The notes beneath the pieces were generated by a model that made no database searches, had not been told where the DNA came from, and worked only from the letters and a program-made list of their open reading frames with translations. The position numbers and the translations under genes were made by a program. A stretch of DNA of 64,000 nucleotides from Zygaena filipendulae (taxonomy: Eukaryota; Arthropoda; Insecta; Lepidoptera; Zygaenidae): contig OU015671.1 in assembly GCA_907165275.2 (NCBI GenBank), positions 9,269,001-9,333,000 on the forward strand, read 5' to 3'. Of the stretch, positions 9,642-19,448 are shown in pieces (the stretch's first letter is position 1; every line of letters starts with the position of its first letter).

Positions 9642-9768
9642 TAGACTTTGACCGCGTTCGGGAATATTTTCGGCTTCGGCCAAAACGAGCCAGATTGGTT
9701 GAAATTGAACGAACGATCGAACAAATGCGTGACGTGCTGGGTGCGGGGCGGCAGCGATATCCTTACTA
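9642..9768 (+). pseudogene. coding-like fragment, right part
   Basis: Continues the reading frame of 9247-9404 if the MITE and one copy of its 3-bp flank are discounted. About 40 codons are rich in Arg/Glu (for example DFDRVREYFRLRPKRARL). Such charged, alternating composition is typical of a helix-forming protein and unlike the AT-rich surroundings. It is cut on the right by a Helitron fragment. Product unknown. Confidence 0.35.
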
Positions 9769-9934
9769 TTCACCCGCGTTAATTTCGGAGTTTCCGCAGG
9801 AATTCCAAGATAAAAGTACTCTATGTCCTTCTCCGTACCCCCGACAACGTGTATGAAAATTTTCATGGTGAACGCTTGAGCCGTTAAGGCGTGAAAGCCT
9901 TACAAACAAATAAACTAACATTCGCATTTATAAT
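9769..9934 (-). mobile_element. Helitron-like fragment (HelA/C)
   Basis: Minus-strand copy. Its 3' hairpin/CTAG end is missing, but ACGCCTTAACGGCTCA, CGGGGGTACGGAGAAGG and TTCCTGCGGAAACTCC-like words are present. It ends against the coding-like fragment at ~9768. Confidence 0.5.
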
Positions 9935-9937
9935 AAA

Positions 9938-10188
9938 CTAGCTGTCCCTCGCGATTTCATCCTCGGTAATTTCGGAGTTCCTGCGGGAAACTCCTGACAG
10001 TAGTTTACGGTGATGAGCTGTTTCCCGCATTAGTGCCGGAGTTCCCGCGGGAATTCCGAGATAAAAACTATCCTATCTTTTAAGTTGGACCATATTATAA
10101 ATGGTTACAAAATTTTATCAAAATCCGTTCAGTAGTTTCAGAGTCCATCGCGGACAAACAACGTGACACGTGATTTATATATATTAGA
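9938..10188 (-). mobile_element. Helitron-like HelB copy
   Basis: 3'-CTAG at 9938-9941 and 5'-TCTAATATATA at 10188. It carries an extra internal piece (CCTGACAGTAGTTTACGGTGAT) with a second hairpin-like 3' module, also seen in the copies at 11.1 and 27.8 kb, so these three form a longer HelB variant. Confidence 0.65.
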
Positions 10189-10261
10189 ATAAATAGTAAG
10201 GAATAATGCTATACCATATTTCATTGGCTCGAGTTGAAGGCGATAGATATCTTTGCCAGTT

Positions 10262-10508
10262 TTTTTTTCCATTTGATAAAGTAAAAAGCACTAGTTGGTG
10301 CGTAATCGTAAACTTTCCGCACCTAGACCTACGTAATATTTAGCAATTGTGTTAAAAATAGTATATTTCATTATAAGTGCGGAAAGCCTGTCATTGCAAA
10401 GAGTTCCGACAAATGTCTACCCGAGCCGAGGCGCAGCCGAAGGTGAGGGTTGACAGTCGGAACTAGTTGCAATGAGGGTTCCGCACGTGTACTGAACAAC
10501 TATTTTTA
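10262..10508. repeat. interspersed repeat, unclassified
   Basis: Contains mirrored words ACTTTCCGCACC / GTGCGGAAAGCCTG and GTCGGAACTAGTTGC / GAGTTCCGACAAATG, so parts of it fold back. Words of this type are common in Lepidoptera, but I cannot set the family or its ends. Confidence 0.35.
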
Positions 10509-10789
10509 ATACAGTTGCGAAAAAAATGAAGAAATTTAATAAAATATCAAAAACACAACAAACTCAACTAAGTTCCAACTGTGATCAAGAGATGGCGCTA
10601 GTCGTATTAGTAATGCGAAACCTACGTTTCGCAATGCAAAAAAGTGTGTCAAAGTCGTGTCGCCATTTGACAGTTGGCAAAGAGAACGCACGAGTTCGGG
10701 AAAGGTAAACAAAAAGCTCGAGTATGTAATAGCCCACATCCCGAACGCTAAACGTCCCTGCAATACGCCACTTTTTGAGCAACTGTATT
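10509..10789. mobile_element. MITE with ATACAGTTGC ends
   Basis: An inverted ATACAGTTGC / GCAACTGTAT pair delimits 281 bp, flanked by TTA on the left and TAA on the right. The open frames on both strands inside it are non-coding artefacts. Confidence 0.5.
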
Positions 10790-11096
10790 AAAAAATAATT
10801 ATTTTTTAGCTTCAATTGCCATCATGCCGCGGGCCCGTGACAAAACGGCTCGAGCTCAACGCAACGCCCACAGAATCGCGTGACGCACACAAACTAGAAG
10901 GGGTTACGAACCCAAAATAGCTCTTACAAAAACAAATACATAATAATTTCGCGTGACACAAGTACTTTAATATTATTATGGAGGTCTCCTTTGATCTGCG
11001 TGTTTTATTATTTTCCCGCCTGTTATTTCATTATTGTTTTTTTTTATTAATTTATTTTCGGCCATGTTACGTAAGTCGACGTAGGCCTATATCTTA
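10790..11096. other. unclassified stretch
   Basis: A 19-codon frame at 10824-10882 (starting MPRARDKTA) has a reasonable start context but is too short to support. Nothing else recognised. Confidence 0.25.
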
Positions 11097-11371
11097 TCTT
11101 AATATATATAAATCACGTGTCACGTTGTTTGTTCGCGATGGACTCCCGAAACTACTGAACGGATTTTGATCAAATTTTGTAACCATTTATAATATGGTCC
11201 AACTTAAAATATAGGATAGTTTTTATCCCGCAATTCCCGCGGGAACTCCGGAATTAATGTGGGGAATAGCTAATCACCGTAAACTACTGTCAGGGGTACA
11301 AAGAACTTTATCCCCGCAATTCCCGCGGGAACTCCGAAATTACCGCGGATGAAATCGCGGGGGACAGCTAG
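11097..11371 (+). mobile_element. Helitron-like HelB, long variant
   Basis: Plus-strand copy with TCTTAATATATATAAATCAC at the left and CTAG at 11368-11371, followed by T. It has two 3' modules in series, separated by AATCACCGTAAACTACTGTC, the same structure as the copy at 9938-10188. Confidence 0.7.
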
Positions 11372-11641
11372 TATACCTATATATACTCATATTATAGTAT
11401 TAAAATACACGTTTTATTAAAACAGACAACACAAACATCAATCTATAGAATAGGTACGTATATGTACATAATTATGATACAAATTTTGCTATAGAGAATC
11501 GTTTATTTACTTAAAAAACTATGGTTGAGGTTTTACTATGACTAGCCGAATCCAAAACAATGATTTTTATATGTATAGTCTTTAGTGGTATAACCTTAAA
11601 TCTGAAAAGGATGACAGTGTAATCTAAATAAATTAAATATA
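11372..11641. other. unclassified stretch
   Basis: AT-rich spacer between two Helitron copies. Nothing recognised. Confidence 0.3.
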
Positions 11642-11966
11642 TCTATACTAATATTATAAAGCGCAAAAGTTTGTGAGTTTGTAAGGGGGTAATCTCTGGA
11701 TCTACTGAACCAATTTTGAAAATTCTTTCACTTATAGGAAGCTACAGTGATCCTGAAACTTTTTATTCCGAAATTCCCGAGGGAACTTCGAACTTCCCGC
11801 GGGTAAAACCACGGGAGAACAAGCTGTCTCTGGATCTAAGGAAACGATTTTAAAATTCTTTCAATTATAAGAAGCTACAGTGATCCTGAATGAGTGATAC
11901 TTTTTATCCCGGAATTCCCGCGGGAATTTCGAAGTGACCGCGGGTGAAAACGCGGGGGTCAGCTAG
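11642..11966 (+). mobile_element. Helitron-like HelC with internal duplication
   Basis: Begins TCTATACTAATATTATAAAG after A and ends CTAG before T. The segment around CTCTGGATCTA..GAAGCTACAGTGATCCTGAA occurs twice, each followed by its own hairpin module. HelC relatives lie at 24.1 and 61.6 kb. Confidence 0.7.
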
Positions 11967-12449
11967 TTATTTATAAAGTTTGTTTTTTACGTCCCTCTAA
12001 CCATACACCCCAAACACAAGCCCTATAATATTATTACTAGAAGTATAGTATTATGTTATTTATATTAACTGTGACATAGGTAAAGCCGCGGTCCGTAACA
12101 CTATTCTAAATAACCCACTTCCTTGCAGCGTTCTACGAATATTACCGTCCATATTTATGCACTTTCTGGTACCTAACACCAGTAACGAGGCATTTAAATT
12201 TCATGAGGTTGTACTCCTTTGAAGTCGCCGCAAAGGGCCGCCGGTATTGTTAACACTAACAAGTACAGACGAGTGCTAATATTAGTGTTTATTTATGTGC
12301 ATAATGTATGAGGGGGTACATTTTTTGTTTTGTTTGATTGAGGCGGCGTGCACTGCAAAAACACTTGTACAGCGTGTAACAAACAAACAGGTGTGGCAAT
12401 CAATGCCTGACAACCAGATTGGCACAGTAGTAGACTTGTGTAAGTAATG
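11967..12449. other. mostly unique sequence
   Basis: No repeat ends recognised. The part 12170-12290 has higher complexity than the flanks and could be host sequence. No coding pattern. Confidence 0.3.
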
Positions 12450-12478
12450 CGAGTAATATTACTCGAGTGATATCACTC
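12450..12478. other. two overlapping perfect palindromes
   Basis: CGAGTAATATTACTCG (12450-12465) and GAGTGATATCACTC (12465-12478) are both perfect dyads sharing one base. They could be binding sites for dimeric proteins or simply inverted microduplications. Confidence 0.5.
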
Positions 12479-12689
12479 CACGAGGTGATATAGTGAGGTG
12501 ACATCAACCATTACGCGAGAGAAACAGCTACATCACACTATCACCCGATACCTACTCGCCATTCGGCTTAAAGATAAAAGTGATAAATACTACGTAATAT
12601 CTCAGGCTGTTAACGATTTTAAAGAGTATGACCGCTACAAGTTCAATTTTTCTTTAAAAAATGCGCTTTCGAGCTCTTATCCTCGCATA

Positions 12690-12836
12690 CGTTTACTCAA
12701 TCACGCAAAAACGGCTGAACGGATTTGAATGAAATTTGGCATGCACGTTGTCAGGGGTACAGAGGGGTACTTTTTATCCCGGAATTCTCGCGGGAACTCC
12801 GAAATTACCGCGGGTGAAACCGCGGGGCACAGTTAG
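12690..12836 (+). mobile_element. Helitron-like HelA, 5'-truncated
   Basis: Clear internal and 3' parts (CACGCAAAAACGGCTGAACG, ACCGCGGGTGAAACCGCGG hairpin). The terminal base pattern is TTAG rather than CTAG. The 5' end is lost. Confidence 0.6.
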
Positions 12837-12915
12837 TAATAAATAAACTTTCTTTTGTAATACATTATGTAGTTGCAATACTGCAGAATTATCACAATCG
12901 ATTTTATTTTTATTT

Positions 12916-13078
12916 TAAACTCGCTGTGCCCCTCGGTTTCACCTGCGTGAGTTTCTCCAAAGTTGCCTAATTTACTTTTTATACTTTCCCTGAACTTCCA
13001 CAAATATTTCAAGATCAAAATCAGCCGAATTGGTCCAGCCATTCTCGAGTTATAGCGAGAAAAACGAACGGCATTTCT
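12916..13078 (-). mobile_element. Helitron-like fragment, divergent
   Basis: Minus-strand hairpin module (GCAGGTGAAACCGAGGGGC) and GAATGGCTGGACCAATTCGG define a divergent subfamily. It ends in an AT-rich palindrome. Confidence 0.4.
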
Positions 13079-13133
13079 TTTTTTTAATATATAGGTATAA
13101 GATGTCTTATACCTACCTATATATTAAAAAAAA
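13079..13133. repeat. AT-rich inverted repeat
   Basis: Arms reading TTTTTTTAATATATAGGTA lie head to head with a 4-bp indel between them and a two-base centre. Able to form a strong hairpin. Confidence 0.6.
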
Positions 13134-13435
13134 GACTTACAACACATATTTTTAACAGATTGTGGCGTTACCCCTATAAGAGCCTTAAGTACGTACTCAG
13201 CGTCCGGGTTGGCTGGTCAGTGGCTCGGTTTCATCTTTTTTTATAATTAAGATGCAGAGTGAAATAAAATATGGCCGCACACCGCCATAATATCTCAAGC
13301 AGTATTATCCGTGCCTCAACTCTCAAGTGAACACTCAAACTCCGACAGTGGAGGTTCATTTTCCAAGACTCAACCTTATTTCAATTTCGAATGTTTCTAT
13401 TCACGAGTGTAAAGCGCTGAGCCTACTCATTTATT
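13134..13435. other. unclassified stretch
   Basis: No gene or repeat ends seen. Confidence 0.3.
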
Positions 13436-13439
13436 ACTA

Positions 13440-13545
13440 GCAGTTTCCCCCGGTTTCACCCGCGTTAATTTCGCAGTTCCCGCGGGAATTATGGGATAAA
13501 AAGCGATCTAGGTTCTTTTCTATAAGTTAAGGGGTCTTAACAAAG
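13440..13545 (-). mobile_element. Helitron-like 3' fragment
   Basis: Retains the hairpin (ACGCGGGTGAAACCGGGGG) and the CGGGAACTGC block; the rest is lost. Confidence 0.45.
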
Positions 13546-13592
13546 TGTGTGCAAAATAGGCTAGGCTAATTGACTATTATTTTTTTATTTTT

Positions 13593-13860
13593 AGCCCGTC
13601 CTGTAGTTTTATAAAAAATATTAGACACGTATTTTTCTTTTTTTATGTAAGCAAAAAATAACGGAGATACGTTGAGTCGAAATGTCGAGTGACGTCACAA
13701 GCAGGCGCAGTTTTTCCCTGCATATGACGTTACGAACCTCCACTCCGAAACTTTAACGCGCTTTATCTAAGTACATTGTCATTAATTTGAAAAAGCAAAA
13801 TATAGGTGTCTATTATTATTTTTTTATTATCTAAAACGGACGGACGGACCTGACGGACTA
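13593..13860. mobile_element. MITE family Z, copy Z4
   Basis: AGCCCGTC left and GACGGACT right, one TGACGTCA at 13690-13697 and a decayed second site. The terminal word GACGGACGGACGGACC has expanded as a short repeat. Outer flanks (AATAGGCTA.. / ..TCAAATAGCCT) suggest that the true ends lie a little further out. Confidence 0.6.
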
Positions 13861-13875
13861 AATAAAATTAAGAAA

Positions 13876-14540
13876 AAAAATTAATCAAATAGCCTTTTTT
13901 ATGATGATCGACTGGTTAACCAAGGTGTTAAAGAGTAACAAACAAACTCACATTCACATTTGTAATAGTAAGAAATAGGCGTCTAGATTAAAAAAAATGC
14001 TTCCAGGGAAAATACCGAAATAAAATTAACATGGCCAAGAATCCGGCAATTTACCCGGACTCGTGTGGATAGAATACGGAAAATTAACATGAAACGACCG
14101 GATAGGACCCCATCCTTGAGAGTTGCGAACAAACCCGCCCAAAAATACCGATTTTTAAGTTAAAAAAGAAACAAACGTAAAAGCAATGACCTAATCCCCG
14201 TAATGGGGAGGAATTTGGGATTTGGGCGGCACATCGACGTCGGGCAGGATTTATTAAAAAGTCCACGCCAGTTACTCGGGTTCGGATTCCGAGGGGAAGC
14301 CCCGGGTAAGCCTCTAAATCATCCCTCATTAACTTCGGGAATGCGAGATGAGAACAAAAATTAAAATTAGCCGGCCCTCTCACTAATTAACATACTAATT
14401 CAATGTTTGATGTCCGTGTGTTATGCTCTCAACCAAAGCTTATCGTTTTTTTTTTTGCAATGAAATGAAACTTTATTCGTCACGACAGTGGCAAAAACAG
14501 AGATAAATAAATAATATGTAGGTAAAAATAATAGGAGCAA
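13876..14540. other. unclassified stretch
   Basis: Minus-strand codons 14084-14383 stay open but do not look protein-like overall. The piece 14200-14300 is GC-richer and may be a repeat fragment. Nothing supported. Confidence 0.25.
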
Positions 14541-14722
14541 AAAAATGCACTACATTAAAAAGTTAAATAATAATAATAATCATTTATTCCGGGATTAAAA
14601 GTCCCATATGAATATTAATCTTACCAACAAAATATAAAATACAAAAAATCAATAAATAAACAAGGGCGGCAACGGCCACACCACCGTCAAGTGATAGTTC
14701 ATAAGCTCGGGATAGCCGGCGT

Positions 14723-14892
14723 AAAATAACCTACGTATGTGCTACCTACTTACTGATCGTTTCGAAGTCGGTGCCAAGCCAAATAGGTAATAGGTAGATA
14801 AACTAAGTCCGCTCCCACCACATTGCCGACGCGAGTGGGCTTGGCACCGACTTCAAAACGATCAGTATAAGTAGCGCATACGTAGGTTATTT
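14723..14892. mobile_element. foldback element with GAAGTCGGTGCCAAGCC arms
   Basis: Left arm 14723-14780 and right arm 14838-14892 are inverted repeats of ~57 bp with few mismatches (AATAACCTACGTATG, ACTGATCGTTT, GAAGTCGGTGCCAAGCC). A weaker outer pair (ATGCA..ATTAAAAAGTTAA near 14545-14575 and its complement near 14895-14925) suggests a larger foldback interrupted on the left by about 140 bp. Confidence 0.55.
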
Positions 14893-14937
14893 TTAACTTT
14901 TTATTGTAATGCATTTTTGTGTTTTGAAGTCGGTTTT

Positions 14938-15240
14938 AATTTTTTGTTAAAATTTTATTTATTTTACGCTTTTAAGTGGGTTGATTTATAAAGTGACAAT
15001 TTATCTACCCAAATCGCTATTCTGTGCCTGTAATATTTGAAGAGTTTCCTCGATTTCTCCAAAATCCCATCATGCATGAGATCCTGACTTCATGACAATG
15101 AAACCACCTCGGGAGCATATCCTTACAAACAAAAGAAGAATTTTCGAATCGATCCAGCCATTTTCGAGTAATCGCGAAACAAACACTCGAATTGAGAACC
15201 TCCTTCTTTTTGAAAGTCGGTGAAAAACAGCGTGTCGCAA
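14938..15240 (+). repeat. interspersed repeat R, copy 1
   Basis: Words CCTCGATTTCTCCAAAATCC, ACCACCTCGGGAGCATATCC and GAATTTTCGAATCGATCCAG also occur in a second copy at 22463-22660 inside the LTR element. It ends in GAGAACCTCCTTCTTTTTG, a common lepidopteran repeat tail. Element class unknown. Confidence 0.55.
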
Positions 15241-16657
15241 CCAAATAAAGGACGCGCTAAACATTGCTACAATTTTTGATATGAAGTTTAAAAGCTTGTC
15301 CATCGATTTATGTGTCTTTACGCTTTTCCATTATTCACAAGTCCATACCATAAAAATGACATTTCAAAAAGCTTATCGAAACCACAAACCACGAAGCCAC
15401 CAATGTTTTGAAAGGATTTCATTGAATTAATTATTCGTTCGGTTATTTTAGGATGACCCAAATGTTTTATTCTACAAGATATTTTATTTAAAAAGGTACC
15501 GCTAGAGGAATATGTAAGACGGGATAAATGATTTTTTTTTTAAAGTTCGACTAAAAATCGCCAAAAGTTTTTGGCACTTTTTGCTAAAACTTTTTTGATA
15601 AGTTTCAATGTTGCAGAATTACCATCCAAAAATTAGTATTTGTCTCATTTTACAGTTTCTATATACTATCGATTTCTAATCAAACTAAATACTTAGAATT
15701 ACTTTGTTTTTTACATCGGATTTCACCACAACAATTATTTATTAATTCACTTAATTGAAAGGATAAGGTAGCGTTTTAACACGTTCACAATTTTCGTGGG
15801 TTTTCATTGAATGAATTCGTTTTCCTGTTATTTCAATCGGCCTGCGGCGGAAAAGTCGCAACACACAAGCGTGTCAAACTGTAACTGTCAAACTGGTCAT
15901 AATTTGTGGATCAATGCTGCCTGATACGTCATAATCATTAAACATCTGTGTAGGTACCTACTTCCTTTTTTGCAGCTTTTTTCGGAAAAGTACTATATTT
16001 TTTTACAAAAAAAGGTAGCAACCCTACAAGCGATTTCGCTATCATAAATCGTAATATGATGGTTAATTTTGATTTCTGTGAATATATTGATTACATTATG
16101 TATTCGGCTGAAGGATTAGCTTCCGTGGCCGTGTAATACGTGTAATAAACTAAAAAAAAAAATTTCGTTATCACCTCTAGGCTCGTCGCCACGTCACGTC
16201 GGGGCTCGGAGAGACACGAAGTTGGCGAAGGGCGGAGAGTGTCACTTGTTTACGCAGCAATATTTATTATTCTTCGTCAGCATTTTCACACCGAAATAAA
16301 TGTGCAAAATCACAACATAAAATGAGAATTAGAGACGGGCGACTCTCAACTCCCGAGGCGGACTTATCTCTGCGGAATTCTCATTCGCAAGTCCGGCCGT
16401 AGATTAAAGAATGCTTTGACTCCAAAGAAGGTTCGCGCACTAAACTAAAATTGTGCGGTTTTGTTTCGGCTACAAAAATGCGGGTCCAAATACTTGGGAT
16501 CCTTTAATTTGGCAAGAAGGATTCCATTGGGGTGTTAAAAGTTTTGGTTATTTAATTTGTTCACGCGCTAGTTATTCCCGAAGGGGTAGGCAGGGATGGT
16601 TTTAAATATTCGATATTTATGTTGTCGCAGTCAACGCTTGAAAAAACATGGAACTCG
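15241..16657. other. unclassified 1.4-kb stretch
   Basis: No coding pattern, repeat ends or RNA gene recognised. The part 16190-16400 has moderate GC and could be host sequence. Confidence 0.3.
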
Positions 16658-16662
16658 CGTTT
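16658..16662. repeat. LTR-element target duplication, left
   Basis: CGTTT immediately before the 5' LTR. The same five bases follow the 3' LTR at 23223-23227. Confidence 0.9.
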
Positions 16663-16819
16663 TGTTGTAGATTCTAATCTATGTTGTCTGTGGTCAATTG
16701 TCTATGTCAGATGTACAATGTCCGCTGAATAAAAATATATCGTCTCGTCACTGATCTCGCTGTCTTTATTTAAATAAATAATAATCCATCCAGACCAACA
16801 TCATCCACAATATAAAACA
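16663..16819 (+). repeat. 5' LTR (157 bp)
   Basis: Starts TGTTGTAG and ends TATAAAACA. Contains an AAAAATATAT TATA-like box and AATAAATAATAAT as a possible polyadenylation region. Very short for a gypsy LTR, as in the mag group. Confidence 0.92.
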
Positions 16820-17916
16820 TGGTGTCAGAAGTGGAGCCTTCAGAATTAACGAAAGGTATGCAAAATACAAATATATTTTTGGCAGGAATCAAACCTCTCA
16901 ATATAAAAACGTGCTCGAATGTTTTCCACCAATGGAAGTTATGGAAACAAAGGTTTGAGATTTATTTAGAAGCTACAGATCTGATTACCAAACCAGAAAA
17001 TAAAAAGATTGCAGTACTTTTAAGCCTCATAGGCGATGAATGTTTGGAAATATATAACTCATTCGATCAAGATTCCAAAATTTTAAAATTAAAAGATGTC
17101 CTCCAATTATTTGAAAATAAATTTAGTCCGACAAAAAATATAACTGTAGAAAGATACAACTTCTTCTCTCGTCATCAAAAAGAAGATGAATCGGTTGATG
17201 ATTACATAACAGTAATAAATAATTTAGCATCATCATGTGAATTTGAACAATTAAAAGATTCTTTAGTAAAAGACATGTTGGTCATTGGCATTAAAGATAA
17301 TGATATAAGAGAAAAATTGTTATTAGATGAAAAATTAACATTGGAAAAAGCAATCAAAGTTTCAAAAAATTATGTAATTACTCAACAACGTTCGAGAAGC
17401 ATCAATGAAAGTACAAATGCAAAGGTCACTCAAGAAAAAATTAATTCTATAAGGTCAACAGACAGAAGGAACAGGTCTTCAAGTCACCATCGGAGGAATA
17501 GATCAGCTTCACAGAGTAGTCAAAGGTCGTCAAATCGTACAAACTCATCAAATCGGAATTATCATCAAAATTATCAGTCAAGAAATCAATCCTGGAATCA
17601 AAATTTCAAAAGAACATGTACAAGGTGCAATGAGGTACATCGATTCAAGTGTCCAGCCAAAGGAGTAACGTGTAACAATTGTGGTCGATTAAATCATTTT
17701 TCAAAGTGTTGTTTCTTCAAAAATAAAAATGTAGGCACCGTAAGTCAAGAAGTCAATGAAAACTTCATAATTAATTCAGTAAACTGTCAACCCAACAATA
17801 ATAAATGGGAATTAAAAATTAAGCTTCATAATGGTAAAATGTTAAACACCATTATAGATACAGGTGCAGACATAAATGTAATATCAAAATTTACCTTAAA
17901 AAGTCTAAAAATATAG
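16819..17916 (+). pseudogene. gag: gag with start of protease
   Basis: 365 codons. Residues 30-190 are an alpha-helical Gag capsid-like region. Residues 190-265 form a Ser/Arg/Asn-rich basic linker. Two zinc knuckles follow (Cys267-Cys270..Cys278, and Cys285-x2-Cys288-x4-His293-x4-Cys298). The aspartic protease signature DTGAD is at 347-351. The first ATG uses the last base of the LTR plus the first two of the primer site; Met14 is a possible alternative start. The frame ends at TAG (17914-17916), which lies 11 bp before the nested MITE, so the stop is a separate change from the insertion. Protease continues in the same frame beyond the MITE. Confidence 0.88.
16820..16834 (+). other. primer binding site, tRNA-Leu type
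   Basis: TGGTGTCAGAAGTGG follows the LTR with no gap. It is the complement of the 3' end (..CCACTTCTGACACCA) known for a eukaryotic tRNA-Leu. tRNA identity is from general knowledge, not a search. Confidence 0.8.
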
Positions 17917-17927
17917 GCTCAACTGTA

Positions 17928-18448
17928 CAATAAGCACCCGCGATTTAGAGCTTCATATTTTTTATGTGTGTGGGACTTTGCTTAATATAACTTCACATAA
18001 AATCCCTAATTACGGAAACTCATCGTTTTCGAGAAAAAAAATACTAAAGTTTCACAATTTCATACAAAACTCCGCGATGTGTCAACCATTTGCCATTGAC
18101 TTTGTAAGAATTGTTTCGTTTTACATTCGGATAAAGTGATTATATTATTTATTATCTTTGATTATTATAATTTGCTAATGAAAATGAAAATTTGTTAAAC
18201 TTGAGTTGATTAGGTTAGGTTTGCACTGTTGACGAAGTCGCGCGAGCCGAGCGAGCGTAGCGAGCGTGCCGCGGTAGCGGCCGGCGAAGCGCCAAAGTCA
18301 AAATATTATCGTAAATTGAGTGAGGTTTTTATTTTTTTTTCTCAAAAATTATGAATTTCCGTAATTTGCGGATTTGAGAAATACACTATAAACACACTAT
18401 TCTATCCAAAAAAAAATTGTAACTATTAAAAATCGAGGGTGCTTATTG
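17928..18448. mobile_element. TA-inserting MITE nested in protease
   Basis: 521 bp with inverted ends CAATAAGCACCC(G/T)CGATTT (19 bp, one mismatch) and TA on both sides (17926-17927, 18449-18450), the Tc1/mariner pattern. Removing 521 bp plus one TA (523 bp) brings the protease codons before and after into one frame, which supports these exact boundaries. The interior has a GC-rich block (GCGAGCGTAGCGAGCGTGCC, near 18250). It is non-coding and inserted into a locally palindromic target (ACTG-TA-CAGT). Confidence 0.8.
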
Positions 18449-18450
18449 TA

Positions 18451-18972
18451 CAGTCCTTCCAAAATATATGTACCTATTCATAAATTAAGTAACAGGTTAT
18501 ATTCATTCAGTGGTAATAATATACCAACTATTGGTAGCTGTTATCTAAAGTGTCAATTTCCTAATGGTCTAACTTCTAATATTTATTTTGCAGTAGCAGA
18601 TATGGTATGTCAAACTGTTATAGGCAAATATACATGCGAAAAATTGGGCATTATTAAAAGAATTTTTTCAGTCACAAATAATTCAAAAAGTCAGATGTCA
18701 GAGTCAAAAGTCGAAGGTCAGTGTCAATGTCCAGAGTCAGTAAGTAGTATTATTAACCAATTTAAAAGTTTATTTCATGGTCTTGGATGTTTACCAAATA
18801 AAGTGCATTTAGATATTGATGAAAATGTAAAACCTGTAGTCAGTCCTGTACGTCGTATTCCTTATTCCTTAATGTCACGTCTTAAAGAAGAATTAGATTA
18901 CATGGAAAGTGAAAATGTCATTCAAAAAGTAATTAAGCCTACCAAATGGGTAAGTTCCATAGTTCATACATA
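18451..18972 (+). pseudogene. pol: pol: protease C-terminal half and start of reverse transcriptase
   Basis: About 172 codons. The first ~75 complete the protease fold (..SNRLYSFSGNNIPTIGSC..). A connecting region follows, then the N-terminal part of reverse transcriptase up to the first finger motif (..KPTKWVSSIV). Translation then leaves frame and stops at TAA (18971-18973). The palm domain with its catalytic aspartates is absent. By comparison with usual gypsy RT length, at least ~150 codons are deleted. Confidence 0.85.
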
Positions 18973-19208
18973 AAAAATTTGTCAGAAGAAACTAATTTAC
19001 TAAGAGATTTACTTAAAAAACAAAATGATTGGCAATGGTCTGAAATGCACAATAATCAATTCATTAGATTAAAAGATTTAATATCACAGTCACCAGTTCT
19101 TACATACTTTGATCCTAAGAAACCTATTAGAATATCAGCAGATTCAAGTAAAGATGCAGTAGGAGCAGTGATCATGCATGGTAATAACCCAATAGCATAT
19201 GCATCTAA
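18968..19208 (+). pseudogene. pol: pol: RT thumb/connection and RNase H N-terminal part
   Basis: Resumes in a different frame from the preceding RT start at YIKNLSEETNLLRDLLKK, a conserved segment downstream of the RT palm, then WSEMHNNQFIRLKDLI..PVLTYFDPKKPI. The RNase H catalytic Asp (SADSSKDAVGA) is present. It is interrupted at the codon after YASN-type sequence by MITE P2. Confidence 0.85.
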
Positions 19209-19445
19209 CCGCCGCACTCAGAGTCGACTTTAATGATTACTTAGTTAAGTATAGATTTTTAAAACAACACTGCCGCAATCAGACAAGTTTAATAAATTAA
19301 TGTTAATTGACATTTAACAAATTAAGTTACATCTCATTAAATGCCAATTAACATTAATTTACTGAACGTCTCTGATTGCGGCAGTTTTGTTTTAAAAATC
19401 TGTACTTAACTAAGTAATCATTAAAGTCGACTCTGAGTGCGGCGG
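19209..19445. mobile_element. palindromic MITE family P, copy P2
   Basis: 237-bp foldback starting CCGCCGCACTCAGAGTCG and ending in its complement, with TAA at both sides (19206-19208, 19446-19448). Element plus duplication equals 240 bp, a multiple of three, and the RNase H frame is the same on both sides. The 3-bp TAA/TTA targets fit the PIF/Harbinger superfamily (inference; no transposase seen). Confidence 0.85.
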
Positions 19446-19448
19446 TAA

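Noticed and set aside
9606..9866. Minus-strand 86-codon open frame as a gene
   Set aside because: It is the antisense of the coding-like stretch, MITE P1 and a Helitron fragment.
10536..10815. Overlapping open frames near 10.6 kb as a small gene
   Set aside because: They lie within a MITE bounded by ATACAGTTGC inverted ends, and both strands are open to similar extent.
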